A stretch of 64,000 bases of DNA from NCBI RefSeq assembly GCF_900129855.1, contig NZ_LT670819.1, forward strand, positions 558,001 to 622,000. Direction: 5' to 3'. Origin of the DNA: Streptomyces sp. 3214.6. GTDB lineage: Bacteria; Actinomycetota; Actinomycetes; Streptomycetales; Streptomycetaceae. Position 1 is the first letter of the stretch; every line of letters begins with the position of its first letter. The notes below the pieces were generated by a model, which made no database searches, was not told the DNA's origin, and saw nothing but the letters and a program-made list of their open reading frames with translations. Position numbers and translations under genes: made by a program. Positions 8,483 to 17,603 of the stretch are shown here, piece by piece.

Positions 8483-9673
8483 ATGGACCGTGAGCGCCGA
8501 GGATGGCTGCCCTGTGTGCTCGGCGGAGCCGTGTTCGCCGTGTGCATGGCGGGCACCACGCTGCCGACCCCTCTGTACGGCCTCTATCAGGACAAGTTCG
8601 GCTTCTCCGAACTGACGGTCACCGTGGTGTACGCGGTGTACGCCTTCGCAGTGATCGGCGTACTGCTGGTGGCGGGCAACGCCTCGGACACCGTGGGCAG
8701 ACGACCGGTGCTGCTGTGGGGCCTGGGATGCGCGGCGGCAAGCGCCGTCTGCTTCCTGAGCGCCACCGGGCTGGGCTGGCTGTACGCGGGACGGCTGCTT
8801 TCGGGACTGTCCGCCGGTCTGTTCACCGGAGCGGCCACGGCATACGTGATGGACCTGGCGCCGGCCGGCGGCGCCTTGCGGGCCACGTTCGTGGCGACGG
8901 CCGCCAACATGGGCGGCCTGGGCTGCGGGCCGCTGCTCGCCGGGATCCTCGCGCAGTACGCGGCCTGGCCGCTGTACCTGCCGTTCGCCGTGCACCTCGC
9001 CCTGGTCGCCTGCTCGGCCGCGGTCGTGGCGCGCCTTCCGGAGACCGTGCGGGACCGGAGGCCGCCGAGCACCGTACGGCCGCAGCGGCCCGCTCTGCCG
9101 CCACAGGTGCGGACGGTGTTCGGGCCGGCGGCGATCGCCTCGTTCGTGGGGTTCGCGCTGTTCGGGGTGTTCACCTCGGTCAGCCCCGCGTTCCTCGCGC
9201 ACTCCCTCGACGTGAGCAACCACGCCTTGAGCGGTCTGATCGTCGCGTTGGCCTTCTTCGCCTCGACCGCCGGGCAGTTGGCCGTGGGCCGGGTCGGGGT
9301 CGGACGATCGCTGCCTCTGGGGTGCGGGGCGCTGCTGGCCGGGCTGGCGCTGCTCGCGGGCGCGCTGCGATGGGAGGTGCTGTCGCTGGTGGTGCTGAGC
9401 GCGCTCGTCGGCGGGGCCGGGCAGGGGCTGGCCTTCCGCGGTGCGCTGTCGGCGGTGGCCGAGGCGTCTCCCGCCAACCGGCGCGCGGCGGTGATCTCGA
9501 CGCTCTTCGTGGTGGCCTACGCCGGCATCTCGGTGCCGGTGATCGGCGTGGGCGTACTGACGGGCCCGATCGGCCTGGAGGGTGCGGGGCTGGTGTTCAT
9601 CGCCTGCATGGCCGTTCTCGTGTCGACCGCGGCCGCCTACCTGCTGCGGCGGCCGGTGCCGACGAGGGCCTGA
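8483..9673 (+). CDS. MFS transporter, 12 TM segments
   Basis: 396 residues with about 12 hydrophobic segments. The N-terminal half has the MFS motif A variant GNASDTVGRRPVLLWG between TM2 and TM3. A charged central loop (RDRRPPSTVRPQRP) separates the two halves. It opens with MDRERRGWLPCVLGGAVFAV and the sequence GTTLPTPLYGLYQ typical of a drug/metabolite exporter subgroup. The substrate cannot be read from the sequence. The ATG at 8483 is probably leaderless. It lies 74 bp after the toxin-antitoxin pair but appears to have its own promoter. Confidence 0.85.
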   Translation: MDRERRGWLPCVLGGAVFAVCMAGTTLPTPLYGLYQDKFGFSELTVTVVYAVYAFAVIGVLLVAGNASDTVGRRPVLLWGLGCAAASAVCFLSATGLGWLYAGRLLSGLSAGLFTGAATAYVMDLAPAGGALRATFVATAANMGGLGCGPLLAGILAQYAAWPLYLPFAVHLALVACSAAVVARLPETVRDRRPPSTVRPQRPALPPQVRTVFGPAAIASFVGFALFGVFTSVSPAFLAHSLDVSNHALSGLIVALAFFASTAGQLAVGRVGVGRSLPLGCGALLAGLALLAGALRWEVLSLVVLSALVGGAGQGLAFRGALSAVAEASPANRRAAVISTLFVVAYAGISVPVIGVGVLTGPIGLEGAGLVFIACMAVLVSTAAAYLLRRPVPTRA

Positions 9674-9804
9674 GACACCTGGTGAGCCCGGCCCGCCACA
9701 CGCTTGGCCGCGCCCGTACGAGTGGGGTCGATCCGGCGGCGAAGCGACACGGGGCCGACCGGCGTTGTGCAGAGCCCATCCGTCTTCACCGGAAAGGTCC
9801 TTCC

Positions 9805-9894
9805 ATGCGACGTACCGCCCTCTTCGCCGTCTGTGCCCTGGTCAGCGCCGCGGCCATGGGATTCTTCACCACCAGCGCCATCCGCAGCCGCTGA
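9805..9894 (+). CDS. Small single-TM peptide (29 aa)
   Basis: ATG 9805 preceded by GGAAAGG at 9791-9797, followed by MRRTALFAVCALVSAAAMGF and nine more residues ending SAIRSR. It has two N-terminal Arg, one hydrophobic helix of about 16 residues and a basic tail, so it would insert in the membrane. No family is recognised. Support is limited to the ribosome site, the topology pattern and codon use; a chance frame cannot be excluded. Confidence 0.4.
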   Translation: MRRTALFAVCALVSAAAMGFFTTSAIRSR

Positions 9895-10046
9895 CTCACG
9901 GGGCTGGACGACGTCTGCGCTGCGCCTCACGAACAATCCCGTCCGGGGCGGCGCCGTGGCCGCCCCGGACGGGGCGAGGCGGAGCCGCCGGCTCCCCCCG
10001 CCCCGAGTCGGCTCCCCAGGGCGACGGCGCTGTCAGTGGCCCCGGC

Positions 10047-10052
10047 TACGGT
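10047..10052 (+). promoter_or_regulatory. -10 box of a leaderless promoter (HEAT protein)
   Basis: TACGGT, then 6 nt, then the GTG at 10059, with no ribosome binding site. Same arrangement as at 8470, 16929 and 44184. Confidence 0.45.
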
Positions 10053-10058
10053 GGCGTC

Positions 10059-11465
10059 GTGGACAGAGAACAGCTGGTCGAAGCGCTCACCGGTGGTGGG
10101 GAAGACCCCCGGACGGCCCGCGACGCCCTCGTGGTGCGAGGCGCCGAGGTGGTGTTCCCGGTGCTGGAGGTGCTCTGCGACGAGCAGTCGCCCGTCAACT
10201 GGGCCCATCCCGGGGAGGTGTTGAGCCGTATCGGCGAGCCCGCGCTCGTCCCGCTCGTCGACGCCGTCGTCTCGGCCGCTTCGCCCGAAGTGGAGCGCAG
10301 GGCCGGATGGGCATTGGGGGGCCTTCAGGTCGAGGACATGACGGTCTTCCTGCCGCTGCTGGAGCATCCGCACCCCCACGTCCGCGTGAGCGCGCTCTCC
10401 GCCTTTCAGGCCCGGGCGCAGGCAGCGTTGCCGTTCACCGACCGGCTGTTGCCGTCCCTGGGTGACCCTGTGGAGGAGGTCCGGCGGCGGGCCCTGGCTG
10501 CCTGCACGGCCCTGGGCAGCGGCGCGGTCGCCGCCCTGCGGCGGATCCGCCGGGCGCCCGCCCGCGGGCCCCGGCTGCGGGCGGGGGCGTTGGAAGCACT
10601 CGCCGCCATCGGCGGCCCGGCCGCGCTGGACTCCGAAGACCTGGACGCACTGCGCCGGTTGACGCGGATCAAGCAGCACACGGAGGTGCCCGAGGGAATG
10701 CACCTGTGCGGATCCTGGTACGCGGTGCCGTGCGCCGACCCGCGGGCGGTGTTGGACGCCTTCGATCTGGGCGACGGCCAGTCGGTCACCCTGCGCACCG
10801 GCGCGGCCGCCTGGAACCACGACCGCCACAACTGGCGCCGGGCCCACGGACACGAAGCCTGCGCCCGGGCGTTCGTCAGCCCGGTGCTGGACGGCTGGAC
10901 CCTGGTCTTCGGCCAGCCCTCGCAGGACGCCCACCGCATGGAGGACGCCGACGACGCCTGTCGCGACGAGATCATGGCGGGTGTGGTGCGCGAGCGGTGT
11001 GCGGAGCTCAGCGACCGGTTCGGGGCGGCCCAGTGGTACGGGATGAGCTGCGGGGACAGCTGGACCGCCTGGTGCATCGCCGAGGCCGGTGAAGTGGTGC
11101 GTTTCTACGACGCGTTCAGCGCCGAAGAAGCCGGCGACGAAGAAGGCGGCCACGAACTGGGCGACCGGCAACCGGGTCACCCCGCCGAAGCCGGATACCT
11201 GCTGCCGCATCAGAGAGGCTCCTTCCCCGACGACCTCTTCGACGGGGTGGACCCTTCGGACATCGCCGCGCTCGACGCCAGATACCGCCAGGTGAAAGAG
11301 GAACTCGGCATCCCCGACACCTGTTACGCCGTCGACGTGGCCGCCCGGCTGTCGGTCGATCCCGGCTCCCTCGGCCCCGGGACGACAGTCGCCGGGCACG
11401 GCGTACTCGCTCTCACCGCATGCGGCCGGGAACACGGCCACCCGGCCGGAGCACTGCCGATCTGA
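10059..11465 (+). CDS. HEAT-repeat protein of unknown function
   Basis: 468 residues. Residues 1-200 show tandem amphipathic helix pairs of HEAT/PBS-lyase type (PALVPLVDAVVSAASPEVER, HPHVRVSALSAFQARAQAAL, DPVEEVRRRALAACTALG). The second half is globular with several Trp and Cys (GSWYAVPCADP, GMSCGDSWTAWC). Residues about 361-373 are rich in Glu and Gly. Such combinations occur in Streptomyces proteins without assigned function; the HEAT part suggests protein binding. The frame is open upstream to 9582 but crosses the small peptide gene, so the leaderless GTG at 10059 is preferred. It converges on the next gene. Confidence 0.7.
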   Translation: MDREQLVEALTGGGEDPRTARDALVVRGAEVVFPVLEVLCDEQSPVNWAHPGEVLSRIGEPALVPLVDAVVSAASPEVERRAGWALGGLQVEDMTVFLPLLEHPHPHVRVSALSAFQARAQAALPFTDRLLPSLGDPVEEVRRRALAACTALGSGAVAALRRIRRAPARGPRLRAGALEALAAIGGPAALDSEDLDALRRLTRIKQHTEVPEGMHLCGSWYAVPCADPRAVLDAFDLGDGQSVTLRTGAAAWNHDRHNWRRAHGHEACARAFVSPVLDGWTLVFGQPSQDAHRMEDADDACRDEIMAGVVRERCAELSDRFGAAQWYGMSCGDSWTAWCIAEAGEVVRFYDAFSAEEAGDEEGGHELGDRQPGHPAEAGYLLPHQRGSFPDDLFDGVDPSDIAALDARYRQVKEELGIPDTCYAVDVAARLSVDPGSLGPGTTVAGHGVLALTACGREHGHPAGALPI

Positions 11466-11541
11466 CGCAGCGGCCGAGGACCGCCGGCGTGAGCGAGCGG
11501 GGTGGTTCCGGCGCGACCGGGGTCTCCCGCGCTCCCGTTCG

Positions 11542-11958
11542 TCACTCCGGCTGAGTCACCGTCAGCGCCCATCGGACGGACTCCGACGAGGCGTCCACAG
11601 CGATGGTGAAGGAGCCCGGTCGGACGACGCCGGCGGGCATGGTCGCCGAGCCGACTCCGGTGCTCCCCGCCGGGCAGTCGACCGAGAAGTCGGCCACCTC
11701 CGCCTCCTGCGACTGCATCGTCACGCGCACGCTGCCGTCGCCCTCGCACGCCACCGTGAGGACGGTCGGCAGGCCGTCCCAGGCGCCGCCCGACGCGACG
11801 CCGCCGTCACCGGTCCGTTCCTCCACCCACACCAGGCCGTCCGGGCCGGGGTGGGGCAACAGAGGACCGTCGGCTGCGGCGGCGGGCCCCGCCCCGACGC
11901 CCGCCAACGCACAGGCGGCCAGCGCCGTCACGGTCAGCGCTCTGCTCGTTCGACTCAC
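11542..11958 (-). CDS. Small secreted protein of unknown function
   Basis: 138 residues starting at a GTG preceded by GAGGAG 6 nt upstream (rather than the ATG at 11982, which has no ribosome site). Residues 1-28 are a Sec signal ending GAGPAAA-ADG. The mature part of about 110 residues is beta-rich with two Cys (VACEGDG, VDCPAGST), probably one disulfide. It resembles small Ig-like exported Streptomyces proteins with no known role. A strong palindrome lies 60 bp upstream in the divergent region shared with the GH25 gene. Confidence 0.6.
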   Translation of the reverse strand: MSRTSRALTVTALAACALAGVGAGPAAAADGPLLPHPGPDGLVWVEERTGDGGVASGGAWDGLPTVLTVACEGDGSVRVTMQSQEAEVADFSVDCPAGSTGVGSATMPAGVVRPGSFTIAVDASSESVRWALTVTQPE

Positions 11959-12017
11959 GTTCGCTCCTCGGTGATCCGTCATGGACCCCGGAGTCTGCCG
12001 GGTTGATCGCTTCCGTT

Positions 12018-12037
12018 GCTGAGTACGCGTACTCAGC
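12018..12037. promoter_or_regulatory. Perfect 20-bp palindrome in a divergent promoter region
   Basis: GCTGAGTACGCGTACTCAGC is its own reverse complement over all 20 bases. It lies between the leftward secreted-protein gene (start 11958) and the rightward GH25 gene (start 12245). A dimeric regulator controlling one or both genes is the likely reader; the regulator is not in the vicinity and I do not recognise the site with certainty. Confidence 0.55.
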
Positions 12038-12244
12038 AGCCATCAGGTTGGCCGAAACCGGCCCTCCGAGGCTCGAACGGCTGATGCCGGACTCCGGGGA
12101 GCCTGCCACACCCCGCTTCTGCGGCATGATCGGCCCGGGCAGGCCCCGGGGCCGCGCGGTGCAGGGACGCGGGCGCTCCAGGGGCGGGCGCCTCATGCCG
12201 ACGAAAGCCGTCCGGCCCGTCGACCAATTCTTCAGGAGGAACGG

Positions 12245-13594
12245 ATGCGACCGAGGACGCTTCGCCGAGGTCTGGCCCTCACGAGTGCCCTGATCATGCT
12301 CGGGGTCGGGTCTGCGGCGGCCGACGCGGCGGAGAGCGACGCCACGGCCGCGATCGCCGTATGCGGTCACACCGCCGAACAGCCGCTGCTGCGGCAGGGA
12401 TCCACCGGGCCGGCGGCGCTCGAAGCGCAGTGCGAGCTCAACCTGGCCACCAAGCACGGCAGTTACTCGCCGACCGCGGTGGACGGGAGTTTCGGGCCCG
12501 GCACCGCGGAACGGGTCCAGACATTTCAGCGGTGTGCGGGACTGACCGCCGACGGCGAGATCGGCCCCCTCACCTGGGCCGCGCTCAACACCTGGTCCGC
12601 GCACCCGCGTTCGTGCCCGCCCGGAGGGACACCGGGCGTCGCGCAGACGTCCGTGTGCGGGCACACCGACACCCGACCCACGCTGCGCCGGGGCGCGAAA
12701 GGCGTCGAGGTCAAGGAGGTGCAGTGTCGTCTCAACCTGGCGATGGAGCCGGGCCACTACCCGCCGCTGTCCATCGACGGCGACTTCGGCGGCGGGACCG
12801 AGAACCGGGTCGTCGAGTTCCAGATGTGCGCAGGCCTGAGCGCGGACGGAGTGGTCGGGCCGAACACCTGGGCCAGACTCGCCGACTGGTCCAGCCGGAA
12901 CGTGTACTGCACACCGCCCCGGCCGGCCGGCTATCCGATCGACGGTCTGGACACCGCCAAGTACCAGCATCCGAACGGCGCCCCCATCGACTGGTCCGCG
13001 GTGCGGGCCTCCGGCGTCGAGTTCGCCACCGTCAAGGCCACCCGGGGCCTCAACGTGACCGACGAATACCTCGCCACCGATCTGGAAAGCGCCAGGGCGG
13101 TGGGACTCGCCGTCGCGCCCTACCACTTCTACACCGCCTCCTCCCCCGACACCGGAACCGCCCAGGCCGACCGGTTCATCGCCGCGGTACGCGCGGTCGG
13201 CTACACCGGGCAGCGTCCCGGCGACCTGCCGCCGGTCTTCGACCTGGAGCGGATGGACGACGGCAGGGAGGGCTGTCCCACCTATGCCTCGGTCTCCGAC
13301 GCCAAGGCCTGGCTCGACACGGTGGAAGCGGCGTTCGGCCGGAAGCCCGTCATCTACACCCAGAAGTCGTTCCTCGACGACTGCCTGGGCTCGACCACCG
13401 CCTTCGCCGCGTATCCCCTCCAGCTCGCCGACTACCGTCGGTCGATCACCGAGCCGCCGCTGCCGAACGGTTCCAGCACCTGGCTCATGTGGCAGTACAC
13501 CGACGCCGCGCTCTTCGACGGCATCGCGGCCCCGGCCACCGCGGACGTCTTCAACGGCACCCAGGCCGACCTCGACCGTCTGGCCAACCGGTGA
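12245..13594 (+). CDS. Secreted GH25 muramidase with two peptidoglycan-binding domains
   Basis: 449 residues. Signal peptide 1-28. Two PG_binding_1-type repeats (about 40-110 and 140-215), each with an ICGH/VCGH start, a GSFGPGTAERVQTFQ-like core, a GPLTWAAL end and conserved Cys. The GH25 barrel covers about 230-449: GLDTAKYQ at strand 1 and the catalytic DLE in PPVFDLERMD (about 332-334), plus AYPLQLADY and WLMWQYT. It cleaves the beta-1,4 bond of peptidoglycan. AGGAGGAACGG directly precedes the ATG. It may act in cell-wall turnover or against competitors. Confidence 0.92.
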   Translation: MRPRTLRRGLALTSALIMLGVGSAAADAAESDATAAIAVCGHTAEQPLLRQGSTGPAALEAQCELNLATKHGSYSPTAVDGSFGPGTAERVQTFQRCAGLTADGEIGPLTWAALNTWSAHPRSCPPGGTPGVAQTSVCGHTDTRPTLRRGAKGVEVKEVQCRLNLAMEPGHYPPLSIDGDFGGGTENRVVEFQMCAGLSADGVVGPNTWARLADWSSRNVYCTPPRPAGYPIDGLDTAKYQHPNGAPIDWSAVRASGVEFATVKATRGLNVTDEYLATDLESARAVGLAVAPYHFYTASSPDTGTAQADRFIAAVRAVGYTGQRPGDLPPVFDLERMDDGREGCPTYASVSDAKAWLDTVEAAFGRKPVIYTQKSFLDDCLGSTTAFAAYPLQLADYRRSITEPPLPNGSSTWLMWQYTDAALFDGIAAPATADVFNGTQADLDRLANR

Positions 13595-13697
13595 GCCGTT
13601 GAACCGGTGAGCCATTGACCGATGAAGCCTGTCCCCCGGCACGGCGGCGGAGCGGCCCGAGGTGCGCGCCGGTCCTGCCGGGGGGAAGCTGACGATC

Positions 13698-14639
13698 ATG
13701 GCACGCAAGGGTGGGCGGCCCGCCGAGGGGCACGACGTGGAGAGGCTTCTCGACGAGCTCTACGCCACGCCGCCGTCCGGCTTCGTCTCCCGGCGTGAGG
13801 AGCTGGCCGCCGAGGCCAGGACGGCCGGCCGCGCAGAGGACGCCCGCCGGATCCGTGCCGCCCGCCGCCCCACGCTCGCCGCCTGGGCCGCCAACCTGCT
13901 GCTGCGCTCGCAGCCGCGGGAGAGCCGGCGGTTCCTGGAGCTGGGGCGGGCACTGCGCGAGGCGTACCGGACCCTGGACGCCGACGGGATCAGGGAGCTG
14001 TCCGAGCAGCGCCGCACGGTCGTCGCCGCGCTGTCCCGGCAGGCCGCCGAGCTGGCCCGGGACGCCGGGCACCGGCTGTCGGACACAGCCCAGCGGGACC
14101 TCGAAGCCACCCTGCGGGCCGTGCTCGCCGATCAGGCGGCCGCCGACCGGTGGGCCGGCGGCCGCCTGGAGAGCACCCTCACCCCGCCTGCGGACTTTCC
14201 CTCAGGCGACGCCGAGGCGGCCGGCCCGACGCCCGTGCCGGCCCGGACGGCGGCTACGGCGCCCTCGCCGCGGTCGCGGGCGAAGGACGAACTCACCGAG
14301 CGGCGCCGTCTGCGGCAGGAGCAGCTCGCTCAGGCCCGCCGGGCGGCCGAGGCCGCTGACCAGCGGCTCCGTGAGGTGCACGCCGAGCAGGCGGACGCCG
14401 AAGCGGCGCTGCGACAGGCCCGTGAGCGGCTCGACCAGGTCGCTCGGCAGGAGTCCGCCGCCGAGCAGCGGCTGCGCCAGGCACGCCAGGAGCTCCGGCG
14501 GGCCGACCAGGAACGCAACGAGGCCGAGAAACGGCTTCGGGCGAGCGCCGACGCCGTGTCCCGGGCCGGACAGGCGGCCCGGGACACCGCACGGGAGGTG
14601 GCACGTCTGTCCGGAGCCCACCGGCAGGCCTCCCGGTGA
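13698..14639 (+). CDS. Conserved actinobacterial coiled-coil protein
   Basis: 313 residues from the ATG in CATGGCACGCAAG; the frame is open 12 codons earlier. Residues 20-150 form a helical domain with LDELYATPPSGFVSRREEL and RRIRAARRPTLAAWAANLLL, a pattern I recall from uncharacterised Streptomyces proteins. Residues 205-310 are a long coiled coil of Gln/Arg/Glu/Ala heptads without breaks. No enzyme motif is present. It may be a cytoplasmic scaffold or DNA-associated protein; function unknown. Confidence 0.65.
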   Translation: MARKGGRPAEGHDVERLLDELYATPPSGFVSRREELAAEARTAGRAEDARRIRAARRPTLAAWAANLLLRSQPRESRRFLELGRALREAYRTLDADGIRELSEQRRTVVAALSRQAAELARDAGHRLSDTAQRDLEATLRAVLADQAAADRWAGGRLESTLTPPADFPSGDAEAAGPTPVPARTAATAPSPRSRAKDELTERRRLRQEQLAQARRAAEAADQRLREVHAEQADAEAALRQARERLDQVARQESAAEQRLRQARQELRRADQERNEAEKRLRASADAVSRAGQAARDTAREVARLSGAHRQASR

Positions 14640-14777
14640 CGTACCCCTCGGTGACCCGCGAAAATTCCGCCGGCCTGACAGGTCGTACCCCGGGGGCGTG
14701 CCACCTGGTGAGGGGCGTCCTGTGGTGCGACGCTGGAGGCAGGAGGGCGTCCGACAAGGGACGAGCCGGGAGGGCCG

Positions 14778-16256
14778 ATGGGACGCGACGTCCCGGCGCT
14801 GGTCTTCACCCGCGAGGACCGGCGCCGGTACCGGATCAAGATGCAGGAGTGCCTCGAGGTGTTCGCGCAGATGCTGCGCGAGTCGCGGTTCGAGTCCGAG
14901 CGGCCCCAGGTCGGCCTGGAGATCGAGCTGAACCTGGTCGACGACGAGGCCGAGCCGGCGATGCGCAACAGCGACGTCCTCGACGCGATAGCAGACCCTG
15001 CCTGGTCCACTGAGCTGGGCCGCTTCAACCTCGAGATCAACGTTCCGCCCCGCCGCCTGACACAGGGCGGCCCCGACGCCTGGGAGTCCGAGATCCGCGC
15101 CGCGCTCAACCACGCCGAGCAGCGCGCCAGATCGGTCGGCGCCCATCTGATCATGGTCGGCATCCTCCCCACCCTGCGGCAGGAGGACGTCGGCGAGGGG
15201 GCGCTGTCGGAGAACGCCCGCTACCGACTGCTCAACGACCAGGTGTTCGCGGCGCGGGGTGAGGACCTTCGTATCGAGCTGGACGGTGTCGACCGGCTGC
15301 GGACCTACGCCGACACCATCACCCCGGAGGCCGCCTGCACCAGCACCCAGTTCCATCTTCAGGTCTCCCCCGAGGAGTTCGCCGCCTACTGGAACGCGGC
15401 GCAGGCGATCGCCGGTGTCCAGGTCGGACTGGCGGCCAACTCGCCTTTCCTGTTCGACAGGGAGTTGTGGCACGAGACCCGGATCCCGCTGTTCGAGCAG
15501 GCCACCGACACCCGCCCGCAGGAGATCAAGGTGCAGGGAGTACGGCCCCGGGTGTGGTTCGGAGAGCGGTGGATCACCAGCGTCTTCGACCTGTTCGAGG
15601 AGAACCTGCGGTACTTCCCCGCGCTGCTGCCGCTGTGCGACGAACAGGACCCGCGCGAGACGCTGGCGCGGGGAGACGTCCCCGAGCTCGCGGAGCTGAC
15701 CCTGCACAACGGCACGATCTACCGCTGGAACCGCCCGGTCTACGCCGTCGCCCACGACCGGCCGCACGTGCGCGTGGAGAACCGCTGTCTGCCGGCCGGT
15801 CCGACGGTCGCCGACACCCTCGCCAACGGCGCGTTCTACTACGGCCTCACCCGCGCCCTGGTGGAGGAGGAGCGGCCGGTGTGGTCACGGATGTCCTTCC
15901 AGGCCGCCGAGGACAATCTGCACACCGCAGCGCGGCACGGGATCGAGGCCCGGCTGTACTGGCCCGGGATGGGCGAGGCGCCGGTGCCCGAGCTCGTCCT
16001 GCGGCGTCTGCTGCCGCTGGCGCACCGGGGACTGGAGCTCTCCGGCATGGACGCGGCCTGGCGGGAGCCGTTGCTCGGCATCATCGAGCAGCGCTGTGTG
16101 ACCGGCCGCAACGGGGCCGTCTGGCAGAAGGAGACGTTCCACCGCATCACCGCCTCCGCCCACGCCGGTCGCCACGAGGCGCTGCGGCGGATGACGCAGC
16201 TCTACATCGACTACATGCACCTCAACGCCCCCGCGCACACCTGGCCGGTCGACTGA
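14778..16256 (+). CDS. Glutamate-cysteine ligase family (GCS2) ATP-dependent ligase
   Basis: 492 residues. QVGLEIELNLVDDEAEP (about 55) is the Mg-ATP binding strand of the glutamine-synthetase-like ligase fold, followed by LGRFNLEINVPPRRL. Later blocks are STQFHLQVS, LAANSPFLF and HNGTIYRWNRPVYA. These fit the GCS2 family, which joins glutamate (or a similar acid) to an amine. Actinobacteria use mycothiol rather than glutathione, so true gamma-glutamylcysteine synthesis is doubtful; the substrate is unknown. The ATG at 14778 follows GGGAGGG at 14769-14775. A GC-rich hairpin (about 16261-16274) follows. Confidence 0.8.
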   Translation: MGRDVPALVFTREDRRRYRIKMQECLEVFAQMLRESRFESERPQVGLEIELNLVDDEAEPAMRNSDVLDAIADPAWSTELGRFNLEINVPPRRLTQGGPDAWESEIRAALNHAEQRARSVGAHLIMVGILPTLRQEDVGEGALSENARYRLLNDQVFAARGEDLRIELDGVDRLRTYADTITPEAACTSTQFHLQVSPEEFAAYWNAAQAIAGVQVGLAANSPFLFDRELWHETRIPLFEQATDTRPQEIKVQGVRPRVWFGERWITSVFDLFEENLRYFPALLPLCDEQDPRETLARGDVPELAELTLHNGTIYRWNRPVYAVAHDRPHVRVENRCLPAGPTVADTLANGAFYYGLTRALVEEERPVWSRMSFQAAEDNLHTAARHGIEARLYWPGMGEAPVPELVLRRLLPLAHRGLELSGMDAAWREPLLGIIEQRCVTGRNGAVWQKETFHRITASAHAGRHEALRRMTQLYIDYMHLNAPAHTWPVD

Positions 16257-16328
16257 CCGACCCCCGCCCGGGGGCCGACACGGGACCCGCTGTGTGGCGG
16301 CACTCCCTGGACCGTGCAGGATAGGGGT

Positions 16329-16826
16329 ATGACGAGCAAGGTCTATTTCGACATCACCATCAACGACGAGCCCGCAGGGCGCATCAACTTCAACCTGTAC
16401 GACGACGTCGTCCCCAAGACGGCGGAGAACTTCCGCGCGCTGGCCACCGGCGAGAAGGGCTTCGGCTACGCCGGCTCCTCCTTCCACCGGGTCATCCCCG
16501 CCTTCATGCTCCAGGGCGGCGACTTCACCCGCGGTAACGGCACCGGCGGCAAGAGCATCTACGGCGAGAAGTTCGCCGACGAGAACTTCTCCCTCAAGCA
16601 CGACCGGCCGGGGCTGCTGTCCATGGCCAACGCCGGCCCGAACTCCAACGGCTCGCAGTTCTTCATCACCACGGTCGTGACCGACTGGCTGGACGGCAAG
16701 CACGTGGTGTTCGGCGAGGTCGCCGACGACGAGAGCATGGCCGTCGTCAAGAAGATCGAGGCGCTCGGCTCCCGCAACGGCGCGACGTCGGCGAAGATCA
16801 CCATCGCGGCGTCCGGTCAGCTCTGA
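16329..16826 (+). CDS. cypA: Cyclophilin-type peptidyl-prolyl isomerase
   Basis: A 165-residue single-domain cytosolic cyclophilin. The active-site residues are all visible: [15 protein letters not shown] (Arg, Phe, Met, Gln of the catalytic core), [13 protein letters not shown], and [12 protein letters not shown] (the Trp and His of the cyclosporin site). It is much closer to eukaryotic cyclophilin A than to the periplasmic E. coli type, as known for a Streptomyces cyclophilin. It accelerates Xaa-Pro isomerisation in folding. CAGGAT sits 6 nt before the ATG, so the message may be leaderless. Confidence 0.93.
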   Translation: MTSKVYFDITINDEPAGRINFNLYDDVVPKTAENFRALATGEKGFGYAGSSFHRVIPAFMLQGGDFTRGNGTGGKSIYGEKFADENFSLKHDRPGLLSMANAGPNSNGSQFFITTVVTDWLDGKHVVFGEVADDESMAVVKKIEALGSRNGATSAKITIAASGQL

Positions 16827-16849
16827 CCTCGGATTGAACCGCCCACCTG

Positions 16850-16876
16850 CCGGCCGGGGTCCCGCCCCGGCCGGCT
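16850..16876 (+). terminator. Terminator after the cyclophilin gene
   Basis: GCCGGCCGGGG at 16850-16860 and CCCCGGCCGGC at 16866-16876 pair perfectly over 11 bp around a 5-nt loop, 24 nt after the stop. Confidence 0.75.
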
Positions 16877-16928
16877 GCGCCGGTGCACGGCGGGGGCGAA
16901 ATCGGTCGCCGTGGGGGCAGCGCGCTGT

Positions 16929-16934
16929 TAGCTT
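16929..16934 (+). promoter_or_regulatory. -10 box of a leaderless promoter
   Basis: TAGCTT, 6 nt, then GTG at 16941, without a ribosome binding site between. Confidence 0.45.
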
Positions 16935-16940
16935 GCGGGC

Positions 16941-17603
16941 GTGGATCTCTTCTCGCGCTCTTGGGCGGCGTTGCGCACGGCGGTCGCCGATCTCCCGGAC
17001 GAGGACTTCTCACGCCCCTCGGGTTGCGTCGGCTGGCTCGTGCGGGATTTGGTGTGCCATCTGATCGTCGACGCGCAGGACGTCCTGATCACCCTGGTCA
17101 CGCCCGCCGAAGCGGAACCGACCCGGGACGCGGTGACCTATTGGAACCTCGTCGAAGCCCCCACCGGTGACGATCCGCTCGACGCGCTGACCGTCCGGCT
17201 GGCCGCCGCGTACGAAGAGCCGTGGCTGCTCAAGTTCCACCTGGACGACGTCGGTTCCGCGGCCGGTCGTGCCGCCGAACTCGCGGACCCGTCGGTCCGG
17301 GTCGGCACCCGGGACATGGTGCTGACCACAGGTGACTACCTCGCCGCGTACGTCCTGGAATGGACGCTGCACCACCTCGACCTGATCGCGCACCTCCCGG
17401 ACGCGGTGGAACCGCCCCCCGAAGGGCTCGCCCGGTCCCGCGAGCTGCTGGAGAAGATCGCCGGGGCCGCGTTTCCCCCGTCGTTCTCCGACACGGACGC
17501 CTTGCTGATCGGCACCGGTCGGCGTGCCCCGTCCGAAGCGGAGCAGGCCGAGCTGGGTGAGCTGGGTCAGCCGGCCCCGAAGCTTCCCCTCGTCCTCGGT
17601 TGA
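16941..17603 (+). CDS. DinB/maleylpyruvate isomerase-type N-terminal domain protein
   Basis: 220 residues starting at a leaderless GTG. SWAALRTAVADLPDEDFSRP then GCVGWLVRDLVCHLIVDAQD is the first helix pair of the mycothiol-dependent maleylpyruvate isomerase/DinB four-helix bundle, with a metal-binding His in DLVCHL. A second His pair lies in LEWTLHHLDLIAHLPD. Family members are metal-dependent, often mycothiol-linked transferases or isomerases. The exact reaction cannot be told. It precedes the YCII-type gene by about 75 bp and may be co-transcribed. Confidence 0.7.
   Translation: MDLFSRSWAALRTAVADLPDEDFSRPSGCVGWLVRDLVCHLIVDAQDVLITLVTPAEAEPTRDAVTYWNLVEAPTGDDPLDALTVRLAAAYEEPWLLKFHLDDVGSAAGRAAELADPSVRVGTRDMVLTTGDYLAAYVLEWTLHHLDLIAHLPDAVEPPPEGLARSRELLEKIAGAAFPPSFSDTDALLIGTGRRAPSEAEQAELGELGQPAPKLPLVLG

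Noticed and set aside
12003..12293. 96-codon frame covering the palindrome and the GH25 start
   Set aside because: It begins inside the regulatory region and overlaps the ribosome site and signal peptide of the GH25 gene in another frame.
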